The position numbers were made by a program, and so were the translations under genes. This document shows, piece after piece, positions 29,630-37,372 of a stretch of 37,449 nt of DNA; the first letter of the stretch is position 1, and every line of letters starts with the position of its first letter. Under the pieces are notes generated by a model. It was not told the origin of the DNA, did no database searches, and worked only from the letters and a program-made list of their open reading frames with translations. The stretch is taken from contig CAIXUG010000007.1 in NCBI GenBank assembly GCA_903922605.1, positions 1 to 37,449 of the forward strand, read 5' to 3'. This DNA comes from an uncultured Verrucomicrobiota bacterium. GTDB lineage: Bacteria; Verrucomicrobiota; Verrucomicrobiia; Limisphaerales; UBA9464.

Positions 29630-31125
29630 GCGGCGAAAAGGTCGTCAGGATTTGCCCCGGGTCCAGTCAGAATGCGCATCCGTTTTCCGGTCGCCGGATC
29701 GCAGGCCCAAATTTCCGCGCCCAAACCGTGCGGCGGTGGCGCGGCCAATTTTTGGAAGAAATTGGGAAACGTCTTCTTCACGCACGAAGGGTTGCGGATT
29801 TTAATGCCCGCCACCTTCAAGCCCAACGTGGCGAAGCACATGGCCATGCGGTGATCATGGTAGGTGTCAATGGTTGCGCCATGAAGATCGGACGGGAAGA
29901 CCTCCAACGTGTCGCCGGTTTCGGTGACATTCGCGCCGCATCTGGTCAGCTCGGTACGAAGCGCGACGACCCGCTCGCATTCCTGGACCCGGAGGCGGCC
30001 AAGGCTCGTAAAATGAATGCGCTGTTCGGCCAGGGGTGCCACTGCGATCGCCGTCATGATGCTGTCGCCCAGATCGGTGGCGCGCGAAATGGTCAGGGGG
30101 CCATGCTCGGCCTCATACTTTTCCAGATACCTCTGATGCTCTTGCGTTTGGCGTTCCCGCCAACTTGGTCCCCAGCGTTTTTCCAAAAGCCGCTCGATTT
30201 CCATGGTCCTTTCGGGGTCCTTCACTTTGGAACTGCTGAGCAAGGCCAGAAAATCGGGGAACCGGGCGTCGATCTGCCAGCCCGATGAGGGCCAGTTTTT
30301 CACGTTGACCGTGAACGAATAGATGTTTGCCAGAATATGCGTCAGCCCATCCGGCAGGTGCTCTTCTGAACGTTGGACCACTTTGTAACCGGTGGCCGCC
30401 CAAAAATAGCTTCCGCTCGACGCATCGGGCTCGATTTGGACCTGACCACCCCTTTGCGGAAACGTCTTCACGAGTTGGCGCGTCATTTCCACATATGGCA
30501 GTTCGTCATCATTTGCACCATCGACCGCCACATCCCAGCCACCGACAACGGCCGAGAGCAGCAATGCGCTCGCGAACTGCGAGCTTTCCCCGACACTGAC
30601 CGTGACCGATCCCGGTCGCCGACCGCCGCCGTGGATCAGCGCCGGCAGCTTGTCGTTCGGCGAATCAATCCGGTAACCCAGTTGGCGCAGGGCGGTGAAC
30701 AGGGCGGCCTGCGGGCGCTCATGCATCCGGGGCACGCCGCTCAGGCGGTAAACGCCGCTGCCGAGGCAGACCATCGCGGCCAGGAAGCGGGCGGCCGTAC
30801 CGGCGTTGGCTACGAAGAGTTCCAGCGGTTGATCCAACGTGCCGCCAGGTGGGATTTCCCCACCCATTCCGCGCACGTGCATGGTGCGGTTGGCCGGTTC
30901 GTCAGCCTCGGGAGAGACTTCCACGGCAAAGCCGAGTTTCCGGAGGCAGGCGACCATGACCTCGGTGTCCTCGCTCCACAGCGCCCCGCGCAGGGTCGTC
31001 TCGCCATCCGCCAAGGCCGCGAGGATGAGGGCGCGGTTGGTGATGCTTTTGGAGCCGGGCACCGTGATTTCAGCAGTCACGGGACCGGCGAGCGGAACGA
31101 TTTCGATGAGGTCGGGCAGCGGCAT
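29626..31125 (-). CDS. aroA: 3-phosphoshikimate 1-carboxyvinyltransferase (EPSP synthase), enlarged and divergent
   Basis: 499 residues, against about 430 in the family. Conserved parts are 'TVPGSKSITNRALILAALAD' (21-40), 'LFVANAGTAARFLAA' (103-117), 'SSQFASALLLSA' (181-192), 'DASSGSYFWAA' (234-244), 'DLGDSIMTAIAVAP' (351-364) and 'DTYHDHRMAMC' (420-430). It catalyses shikimate-3-phosphate plus PEP to EPSP. Differences are an insertion rich in charged residues at about 292-349, a C-terminal extension after 460, Phe where the NAGTAMRP motif has Pro, and 'RVQECER' in place of RVKETDR. The stop overlaps the cmk start. A 131-bp repeat element separates it from tyrA upstream. Confidence 0.93.
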   Translation of the reverse strand: MPLPDLIEIVPLAGPVTAEITVPGSKSITNRALILAALADGETTLRGALWSEDTEVMVACLRKLGFAVEVSPEADEPANRTMHVRGMGGEIPPGGTLDQPLELFVANAGTAARFLAAMVCLGSGVYRLSGVPRMHERPQAALFTALRQLGYRIDSPNDKLPALIHGGGRRPGSVTVSVGESSQFASALLLSAVVGGWDVAVDGANDDELPYVEMTRQLVKTFPQRGGQVQIEPDASSGSYFWAATGYKVVQRSEEHLPDGLTHILANIYSFTVNVKNWPSSGWQIDARFPDFLALLSSSKVKDPERTMEIERLLEKRWGPSWRERQTQEHQRYLEKYEAEHGPLTISRATDLGDSIMTAIAVAPLAEQRIHFTSLGRLRVQECERVVALRTELTRCGANVTETGDTLEVFPSDLHGATIDTYHDHRMAMCFATLGLKVAGIKIRNPSCVKKTFPNFFQKLAAPPPHGLGAEIWACDPATGKRMRILTGPGANPDDLFAA

Positions 31126-31180
31126 GTCAGCGAGGCGCCCGGAAGATGGCTTACAGACCCCTGCGGCGGAAGCATTTCAT

Positions 31181-31311
31181 CCGCCAGTAGGTCGGGCCGC
31201 TGGCCCGACATTGTACGGCGGGGCTGCCAGCCCGCCGGGCACAGCGCGGTCGTTTTCAGCGGGCTGGCAGCCCGCCAGACGATGTCAGGCTGGCAGCCTG
31301 ACCTACTGCGG
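31181..31311. repeat. 131-bp composite palindrome of four hairpins (REP/BIME-like)
   Basis: Four hairpins lie in a mirror arrangement: GTCGGGCC-GCT-GGCCCGAC (31191-31209), a GGCGGGGCT/AGCCCGCC stem (31217-31236), GCGGGCT-GGC-AGCCCGC (31259-31275) and GTCAGGCT-GGC-AGCCTGAC (31284-31302). They are framed by CCGCCAGTAGGTC (31181) and GACCTACTGCGG (to 31311), so the whole unit is also an inverted repeat. It lies between tyrA and aroA. The CAGTAGGTC word is shared with the tandem repeats at 9675 and 35886. Confidence 0.88.
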
Positions 31312-31404
31312 CAGGGAACGATGACCGGCACGCCGTTCCAGCCAAACTGGCATCAAGCAAACGGACATGCTGCCCGTCCGCCGCTCGCGGACGAGGACAC
31401 AGGT

Positions 31405-32289
31405 TCATTCCGTTGAACTGGCACCACGCGGATGGAACCAGGCGTCACGCCGCCGCTTGGCCTGAGTGAAAAATTCCTCGATGGCCGCCGTGTCGCCCTC
31501 GTCCAGGGAGCGTTGGAACTCGGCCAGGTCCTCCAGGAAAACCCCCAGCACCCGGCTGAGGTGCTGCCGATTGGCCAGGGCGATGTCGCGCCACATTTCC
31601 GGGGAGCCGCTGGCGATGCGGGTCGTGTCGCGAAAGCCGTTGGCGCAGAGGCGGGCCTGTTCGGGCGGATGGATCGGGCTGAGGACGTAGTTGGCCAGTT
31701 CGGCCGCCACGACATGCGGCAGATGGCTCGAACGGCTCACCAGATCATCGTGCTGGGAGGGGGAGAGCGTGAGCAGTTGGCCGCCCAACGCCTGCCAGAA
31801 ACCGTTCACCAGCGCCAGCGCGGTGGGCGAGGTGCGAGCGGTTGGCGTGACGACGCAGGTGGCCTCCTGAAACAGGTCGGCGCGGGCCGCCGTGGCCCCG
31901 ACTTTTTCGGAGCCGGCCATCGGATGGCTGCCGACAAAGTGCGCGCCTACCGATGTGGCCAGCGGTTCCAGCTCGGCAACCACGCCGCCCTTCACGCTGC
32001 CGACGTCCGTAATCACCGCGTCCTGCTTCAGAAAGGGCAGCATCTCCTGCACGAGCGGGCGCATCTGGCTGATGGGCGAGCACAGGATGATGAAGTCGGC
32101 ATCCTTGACGGCCGGGCCGAGATTGCGGGTCGCCTTGTCCACGACGCCCAGCTGTTCGCATTCGGCAATGGCGCTGCTGCGCCGGACCAGGCCGATGACC
32201 TGCTCAGCGAGCCGGCGCTGCCGGACGGCGAGTCCGATGGACCCGCCCAGCAGGCCGACACCGATGAGGGTGATTTTGCCGAGGTGCAC
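31405..32289 (-). CDS. tyrA: Prephenate dehydrogenase
   Basis: 294 residues from GTG 32289. The Rossmann loop is 'ITLIGVGLLGGSIGLAV' (6-22). The catalytic region has 'FIILCSPISQMRPLVQEML', 'VITDVGSVKGGVV' and 'HFVGSHPMAGSEKVG', and the later His in 'SRSSHLPHVVAAELANYV'. It oxidises prephenate to 4-hydroxyphenylpyruvate on the tyrosine branch. There is no ACT or chorismate-mutase domain, so feedback control by tyrosine must act through the core or elsewhere. It starts 53 bp after cbiX and shares the shikimate pathway with aroA downstream. Confidence 0.93.
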   Translation of the reverse strand: MHLGKITLIGVGLLGGSIGLAVRQRRLAEQVIGLVRRSSAIAECEQLGVVDKATRNLGPAVKDADFIILCSPISQMRPLVQEMLPFLKQDAVITDVGSVKGGVVAELEPLATSVGAHFVGSHPMAGSEKVGATAARADLFQEATCVVTPTARTSPTALALVNGFWQALGGQLLTLSPSQHDDLVSRSSHLPHVVAAELANYVLSPIHPPEQARLCANGFRDTTRIASGSPEMWRDIALANRQHLSRVLGVFLEDLAEFQRSLDEGDTAAIEEFFTQAKRRRDAWFHPRGASSTE

Positions 32290-32342
32290 GCGGGAAAGTT
32301 ACGCCGGGCGGGAAGGGTAGGGGAAGGCCGAAGGCATACCCT

Positions 32343-33206
32343 TTATGCAGGAGTTGCTTCCTTGGCCGCACTTTCCCGCACCCGTTCCAGTATGACGTCG
32401 GCCAGATGCGGTTCATTGCCGATGCTCGGGGCATACCAGACGCGTTTGCCGTTCTTGAGCGTCGGGTTGATCCAAGTGGGCTGACCAGATTTGAAACGCG
32501 CCTGCACCTCAGCCTCGGGCTCACCGAGCATCACCGGAATGTCCTCAAAGCTGTGCAGGCCGTCGCTGATGAAGAAGGGCACCACCACAAGATCGTGCTT
32601 CTGCGCCAGCGCATAGCAGTCACCGATGCGTGGTTCCTCCTCCATGAAGAGGGCGTGGGTCTCGGCGTATTGACCTTGGGCTCCAATGAGTTCGACCTGC
32701 TTCTCGATGGCCTTCCGGGAGTTTTCATTGTTGCCCGTGCCGTGTCCCGCGATGAACAGGGCCGTCTCTTCCGGGCGTGGCGCCGCCCCATCGGCGGGCG
32801 GATGCTGCGCGACCACTTCGCGGGCACGGGCAAGGATCACCCCGGTCATGCTGGTGTGCGTCCCGACCGGGCCGCAGTAATGCAGAACCTGTTGGCCCCG
32901 TTGCTGGATCCGCGAAAATCCGGTCTCACCGTTGCGGCACAGGCCGAGCTCACGTGGGATCACCTGCTCGGTGAAGTAACCTTCGCTGATGAACAGCGGC
33001 ACGATGAACACACGCCGGGTAAAAGCACCGCGCAGGACCCCGGCGATGGTGGGCTGCTCCTTCCAGAAGCACTCCAGTACATCTGCGAAGAGACCCCGCC
33101 GCCGAAGTTCGTCGGCATGCTGGTAGGTGGGGGCTGCCGAATCGGCGTTCAGCGTCGAACCGTGCCCCACGAGCACCAGGGTGGCGTCGGAAAAGTCGGC
33201 GTTCAT
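32343..33206 (-). CDS. CbiX/SirB-type sirohydrochlorin chelatase-like protein
   Basis: 287 residues from ATG 33206; the frame extends upstream into the kinase gene but without support. Two similar halves each carry a chelatase His: 'LVLVGHGSTLNADS' and 'ALFIAGHGTGNNENSRKAIE', followed by 'VVVPFFISDGLHSFEDIPVM' and 'GEPEAEVQARF'. This is the long, duplicated CbiX form that inserts cobalt or iron into sirohydrochlorin. The cobA-hemD fusion 1.1 kb away makes the preceding intermediates, supporting a role in siroheme or cobalamin synthesis. The metal cannot be told from sequence. It sits 10 bp after the kinase stop. Confidence 0.85.
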   Translation of the reverse strand: MNADFSDATLVLVGHGSTLNADSAAPTYQHADELRRRGLFADVLECFWKEQPTIAGVLRGAFTRRVFIVPLFISEGYFTEQVIPRELGLCRNGETGFSRIQQRGQQVLHYCGPVGTHTSMTGVILARAREVVAQHPPADGAAPRPEETALFIAGHGTGNNENSRKAIEKQVELIGAQGQYAETHALFMEEEPRIGDCYALAQKHDLVVVPFFISDGLHSFEDIPVMLGEPEAEVQARFKSGQPTWINPTLKNGKRVWYAPSIGNEPHLADVILERVRESAAKEATPA

Positions 33207-33216
33207 CGGCCAACGG

Positions 33217-34230
33217 TCAGCGTCGCCACCAGCTCTTGCTTTCGCGCGAGGGCGCGGCGGCGGGTGATTGCTGGCCAGTGAAGTGCGCAATGAGCAGCTG
33301 GCTGCGGGCGGCCTCCAGGGCGATGCGGAATTCATCGTAGCTCTGGAAGCGTTCGGCCGGGTTCTTGGCCATCGCCTTCACCAGCGCCTCGCTGGTGGGC
33401 AGAGTGATGTCCGTGACGGCGACGTGCGGCGGCGTGAGCGCGGTGTGGATCTGCGCGGCGACGACCTCGTCCACCGTGGTGGCCTCGAAGGGCACATGGC
33501 CGACGAGCGCGTGATAGAGCGTGCCGGCCAGCGAATACATGTCGCTCAGGAAGCTCTCGCCGGTCTGCTGCACCCGTTCGGGGGCGATATAGTAAGGCGT
33601 GCCGTACACCGGGGCGTAGTTGTCCTTCTCCACGTCAGTCTTCCGGGCCAGGCCGAAGTCCACGAGCTTGGGTTCGCCGTCGGCGGCGAAGAGGATGTTG
33701 CCCGGCTTGATGTCGAGGTGCAGCAGGCCGTGCTTCAGGGCGGCGCCCAGCGCGCTCGTGACCTTCACGCCGATGTCGAGCACGTCCAGTTCCGGCACCC
33801 GGTGCAGCGTCTCGATCCGTGTGTCGAGGCTGCCGGCGTCGGCCAGTTCCATGACCAGGTACTTGTTCGGCCCCTCCTGGTCGAAGGTGTAGATGTGGAT
33901 GATGTTCGTGTGGTTCAGCGCGGCGCAGGCCCGGGCCTCGGCGGCGAAAGCGTTCACCGCGTCCTCGTCCTGCGCGATCCCCTGCTTCATCAGCTTGACC
34001 GCCACGATCCGGCCCAGCGTGGTGTCAAACGCGCGGAACACCGTGCCCATGCCGCCCGACGCGATCTCCGACTGCAGCTCGAACTGGCGGAGCTGCATCG
34101 GCATCATGATCGGCTGTCCGCACTTGGAACACGGCGTCTTTTCCAGCGGCGCGAGGTCGCCGGAAATGAACACCTTGGCCCCGCAGTGCGGACACGCGAC
34201 GAGCTTCAGTGAATTGCGGGCGGGCTGCAT
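33217..34230 (-). CDS. Serine/threonine protein kinase with N-terminal zinc ribbon
   Basis: 337 residues. A zinc ribbon lies at C13/C16 ('CPHCG') and C34/C37 ('CSKCG'), then a kinase domain: 'IASGGMGTVFRAFD' (56-69), K79 in 'IVAVKLM', 'LLHLDIKPGNILF' (169-181), 'LVDFGLAR' (189-196), and 'GTPYYIAPERV'. The catalytic loop reads HLD rather than HRD, so it is a non-RD kinase that may not need activation-loop phosphorylation. There is no transmembrane segment, unlike PknB-type kinases, so it acts in the cytoplasm. It is the first gene of the cbiX-tyrA-aroA-cmk run and divergent from cobA-hemD. Substrate unknown. Confidence 0.92.
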   Translation of the reverse strand: MQPARNSLKLVACPHCGAKVFISGDLAPLEKTPCSKCGQPIMMPMQLRQFELQSEIASGGMGTVFRAFDTTLGRIVAVKLMKQGIAQDEDAVNAFAAEARACAALNHTNIIHIYTFDQEGPNKYLVMELADAGSLDTRIETLHRVPELDVLDIGVKVTSALGAALKHGLLHLDIKPGNILFAADGEPKLVDFGLARKTDVEKDNYAPVYGTPYYIAPERVQQTGESFLSDMYSLAGTLYHALVGHVPFEATTVDEVVAAQIHTALTPPHVAVTDITLPTSEALVKAMAKNPAERFQSYDEFRIALEAARSQLLIAHFTGQQSPAAAPSRESKSWWRR

Positions 34231-34336
34231 TTTTTCGTGGCGGGGGAATGTAAGGCCGCTGCGGAGGAGGACAAGCGCCTAGTGTGTTTTCGAAGAAAGT
34301 TTGAGCCGGGACGCGCCGCCCCATACGGTCACGCCG

Positions 34337-35869
34337 ATGAATCGGAAGGGAACTGTTTACCTCGTTGGCGCCGGTCCCGGTGACGCCGGCCTGCTCACAT
34401 TGCGCGGTGCTGAACTGCTCGGGCGTGCCGATGTGGTGGTCTATGACGCGCTGGTCAATCCCGACCTGCTGCGTCTGGCCCCGAAGTCAGCGGAGGTCAT
34501 CTACGGCGGCAAGCGCTCGCGCGATCACGCCATCCCGCAGGAGGACATGAACCAGCTGCTGGTCGCGAAGGCAAAGGAGGGCAAAACGGTGGTTCGCCTC
34601 AAGGGCGGTGACCCCTACGTTTTCGGACGCGGCGGCGAGGAAGCGGAGGAACTGGCGGCGGCCGGGGTCCGTTTCGAGGTGGTGCCCGGCATCTCCTCGA
34701 CGGTGGCGGCGCCGAATTATGCGGGCATTCCGATCACGCACCGTGACTTCTGCTGCGCCTACCAGGTCATTACCGGGCATGAAGACCCGACCAAACCGGA
34801 GTCCGGCCTCGACTGGGCGCAGATCGCCAAGATGCCCGGGACCAAAGTGGTGCTCATGGGGGTTGAGCGCATCCGCCAGATTGCCGCCGAACTGGTGGTG
34901 AACGGCATGGCCGGCAACACGCCGGTCGCGATGGTCCGCTGGGGCACCACGGGCCACCAGCAGAGCATCGAGGGCACGCTGGCGACGATTGCCGATGTGG
35001 TGGAGGCGAAGAAGTTCACCGCGCCCGCGGTGACCATCATTGGTGGCGTGGTGACCCTGCGGTCGAAGCTGAACTGGTTCGAGAACCGTCCGCTCTTCGG
35101 CCAGCGGGTCGTGGTCACGCGCACGCGCGAGCAGGCCAGCCAATGGTCACGCCTGCTCTCGGAGCGCGGGGCCGAGGTGCTGGAAATTCCGACGATCAAG
35201 ATCGTGGCCCCGGAGCGCCACGAGCCGCTGGTCGAGGCGATGACCGCGCTCGGCGAGTATGATTGGCTCGTCTTCACCTCGCCCAACGGGGTCACGGCGT
35301 TCTTCGATTATTTCTTCAAGGCCTACGAGGACATCCGCGTGCTGGGGCGCGTACGGATTGCGGCGGTCGGCCCGGCCACGGCGGCCAAGGTCAAGGAGTT
35401 GCACCTTGCGGTTCACGCCATGCCCGACGAATACGTCGCGGGCAAGGTTGCCGCCGCCATCTCCAAGGAGGAGAACGTGGAGAATCTGCGCATCCTTTGC
35501 CTCCGCGCGCAGGTCGCGAATCCCGAGCTGATCACGAAGCTGGAGGAACTCGGCGCCATCGTGGATGACGTTGCCTGCTACCGGACGGTGCCCGAGACCG
35601 ACGATGTGAACGGGGCCGCCGCCAAGCTGATCGAGGAAGGCGCGGACTGGGTGACCTTCACCAGTGCCTCGACGGTCGAGAATTTCCACGCCCGCTTCGA
35701 CCTGCCGAAGCTGCTGAAGAAGTTCCCCGCGCTGAAGACCCTCTCCATCGGCCCCGAGACCAGCAAGGCGCTCGTCGCGCTCGGATTGGCGCCCACAATC
35801 GAGGCCAAGCCGCACAACCTCGACGGCATGCTCACCGCGCTCGAACGTGCCGTGGCCAAAGCGAAGTAG
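34337..35869 (+). CDS. Fused uroporphyrinogen-III C-methyltransferase / uroporphyrinogen-III synthase
   Basis: 510 residues from ATG 34337. Domain 1 (1-about 245) is SUMT/CobA: 'YLVGAGPGDAGLLTLRGAEL', 'VVRLKGGDPYVFGRGGEEAE', 'VVPGISSTVAAPNYAGIPIT' and 'VALMGVERI'-like 'VVLMGVERIRQIA'. Domain 2 (about 255-510) is HemD: 'RVVVTRTREQASQWSRLLSE', 'WLVFTSPNGVTAFFDYFF' and 'WVTFTSASTVENFHARF'. Together they close hydroxymethylbilane to uroporphyrinogen III and methylate it to precorrin-2, at the branch to siroheme and cobalamin. The fusion is common in several phyla. The 106-bp divergent gap to the kinase should hold both promoters. The TAG stop abuts a tandem repeat. Confidence 0.93.
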   Translation: MNRKGTVYLVGAGPGDAGLLTLRGAELLGRADVVVYDALVNPDLLRLAPKSAEVIYGGKRSRDHAIPQEDMNQLLVAKAKEGKTVVRLKGGDPYVFGRGGEEAEELAAAGVRFEVVPGISSTVAAPNYAGIPITHRDFCCAYQVITGHEDPTKPESGLDWAQIAKMPGTKVVLMGVERIRQIAAELVVNGMAGNTPVAMVRWGTTGHQQSIEGTLATIADVVEAKKFTAPAVTIIGGVVTLRSKLNWFENRPLFGQRVVVTRTREQASQWSRLLSERGAEVLEIPTIKIVAPERHEPLVEAMTALGEYDWLVFTSPNGVTAFFDYFFKAYEDIRVLGRVRIAAVGPATAAKVKELHLAVHAMPDEYVAGKVAAAISKEENVENLRILCLRAQVANPELITKLEELGAIVDDVACYRTVPETDDVNGAAAKLIEEGADWVTFTSASTVENFHARFDLPKLLKKFPALKTLSIGPETSKALVALGLAPTIEAKPHNLDGMLTALERAVAKAK

Positions 35870-35914
35870 GCCAGTAAGCCAGTAAGCCAGTAGGTCAGTA
35901 GGTCAGTGAGCCAG
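35866..35914. repeat. CAGTA-type tandem repeat, copy 2
   Basis: About five units of 9 bp (AGTAGGCC, AGTAAGCC, AGTAAGCC, AGTAGGTC, AGTAGGTC, AGTGAGCC). Bases 35886-35914 match 9675-9703 at 28 of 29 positions. It lies between convergent genes, contains the stop of cobA-hemD at its left edge, and supplies the TGA stop (35895-35897) of the phosphatase-like gene on the other strand. Confidence 0.88.
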
Positions 35915-36320
35915 ATAAGAAAAGAGCGCGGGCTTCCTCCGCACTGACCAACTGATCACTGATTACTGGTTCACCGGCTCGCGGCGGCCATGCCGGCAGA
36001 TGCGCCGGCAGCTTGCCTTCGAATTCCTCGATCAGCGCAGGGTCCATATACGCGTAATCATCCGGCACGTTCAGGCAGATGACCGTCTTGCCGGCCATGG
36101 CCTCGGGAAAGCGCTCCTCCAGCCGGCGCAGGTGCGATTTCTCCATGACGAAGACGAGGTCGGCCCAGCCGAGCAGGCCCTCCGTGATCTTCACCCGAGC
36201 CTGCGGCTGCGTGCCGGCCGAGCGAGCCTGATACTGCGCCGAACCGTCGAACAGCCGTTCCGCCGTGAGGCTGCGGATCTCGTTCCGGCTACAGATGAAG
36301 AGGAGCTTGACTGGGGGCAT
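35895..36320 (-). CDS. Low-molecular-weight protein-tyrosine-phosphatase-like protein
   Basis: 141 residues. 'LLFICSRNEIRSLTAERLF' carries the C-x5-R phosphate loop (C10 to R16), followed by 'ARSAGT' and 'WADLVFVMEKSHLRRLEERF', typical of small LMW-PTP-like proteins of about 105-110 residues. A D-D in 'VPDDYAYMDP' is a candidate general acid. The last ~25 residues ('VISDQLVSAEEARAL...') have no family match. They are encoded by repeat-like DNA, and the stop lies in the tandem repeat, so the original end has probably been lost. Activity is plausible; the substrate is unknown. Confidence 0.8.
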   Translation of the reverse strand: MPPVKLLFICSRNEIRSLTAERLFDGSAQYQARSAGTQPQARVKITEGLLGWADLVFVMEKSHLRRLEERFPEAMAGKTVICLNVPDDYAYMDPALIEEFEGKLPAHLPAWPPRAGEPVISDQLVSAEEARALFLSGSLTY

Positions 36321-36591
36321 GCAACTTCAGTGCGAGTAGCTGGCCCGTGTTCGGAACGTGGGATTACTCAATAAATGTTTCAAGTGTGGCTATCTGTGAG
36401 GTGTAATCACTATTATAAGGTACTGGCGAATGCTTAATTCGGTTGTCAATTTCAGGGCGAATCTTTTGTGCAACATACTGGGGCATTGAGACGACTCGAA
36501 CTATTGTTCCTTGCACGGAGTGAGCGAGAAAACTAGCCGAAGAAGCGGCTACGAGAAAGCCATACGCATAATCAAACGATATGTAATTATC

Positions 36592-37134
36592 TTATTCAGC
36601 CCATGCTTTTAAATCGAACTCTTTTTTCTTCTCACAAGCTAAGTAGCAAAGATGCAATACTTTTAAACCATTCCATGATGATGACATGAAGAAGTGGTCT
36701 ATGACGTTAACTGCAAACTCATCGATCGAAGCACTCTTGCTTTGGTTTTGAGGCTCGCCTTTGTGTTGTTGTGATGATGCCTCAAGCAAAGCATGAGTTC
36801 TGGACACTTTCCCTTCAATCAACTGAAGCGCTTCAGGCACCTCGTTCAAACGCTTCGCAAGACCGCTGACCGACTTTTCCAAGATTCCTGTTTCAGTCTG
36901 AATCGCAGATGCGGCCGACTCTAATTTTGCGACAGTTAGGTTAAACGAGTTATTTGCGAGGAAAGCGTAAACTATTGCGACCACAGCCAAAACCAGAGAT
37001 GCGACACCGAGCGCAAAATATAGATAATTGGCTAATGTTGGTATATCACTCCATTTGACAGTAACGAGAGCGATGATGACGGCCACTAAAATAGAGATAA
37101 TGTATCCAAAGTGGATTTTGGTTGTGGAAGGCAT
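36592..37134 (-). CDS. Two-TM membrane protein with coiled coil, unknown function
   Basis: 180 residues from ATG 37134 (a TTG at 37155 adds seven). Two membrane segments near the N terminus ('FGYIISILVAVIIALVTV' and 'YLYFALGVASLVLAVVAIVY') are followed by a long helical region with heptads ('LTVAKLESAASAIQTETGIL' and 'LAKRLNEVPEALQLIEGKVS'). A polar linker and a C-terminal segment 'FAVNVIDHFFMSSSWNGLKV' complete it. Such layouts occur in uncharacterised membrane proteins of accessory regions. Codon use is AT-rich compared with the backbone, and an insertion-sequence end lies 0.2 kb upstream, so it was probably acquired. No partner gene is present in the window. Confidence 0.6.
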   Translation of the reverse strand: MPSTTKIHFGYIISILVAVIIALVTVKWSDIPTLANYLYFALGVASLVLAVVAIVYAFLANNSFNLTVAKLESAASAIQTETGILEKSVSGLAKRLNEVPEALQLIEGKVSRTHALLEASSQQHKGEPQNQSKSASIDEFAVNVIDHFFMSSSWNGLKVLHLCYLACEKKKEFDLKAWAE

Positions 37135-37340
37135 GGTGAAATTGGTGTTCCGCAATCTCTCATGCGAGTTCTCATCGAGTTAGTCAAGTGGCCACTTGCA
37201 TGCCGTTCCGGCAGACCATGATCGATTGATTAGCCCCCACAGTGGCGAGTATGTTGGAGAAGTTGATCCAAGGCTCATGAATGATCACCCTCATGATGCG
37301 GTAAGGGTGTAAGCGTCACGCCAAGCACCATAGGCAAGCA

Positions 37341-37372
37341 TAGACGTCATAGCATTGCGCTATGACATCTAC
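37341..37372. repeat. Stem-loop inside the IS end
   Basis: TAGACGTCATAGC (37341-37353) pairs with GCTATGACATCTA (37359-37371) around a 5-base loop, with one G-U or mismatch. It directly follows the minus-strand stop codon and may protect or end the transposase transcript. No T-run follows. Confidence 0.7.

Noticed and set aside
31126-31404. Small ORFs crossing the gap between tyrA and aroA
   Set aside because: They read through the four-hairpin repeat element and have no coding character.
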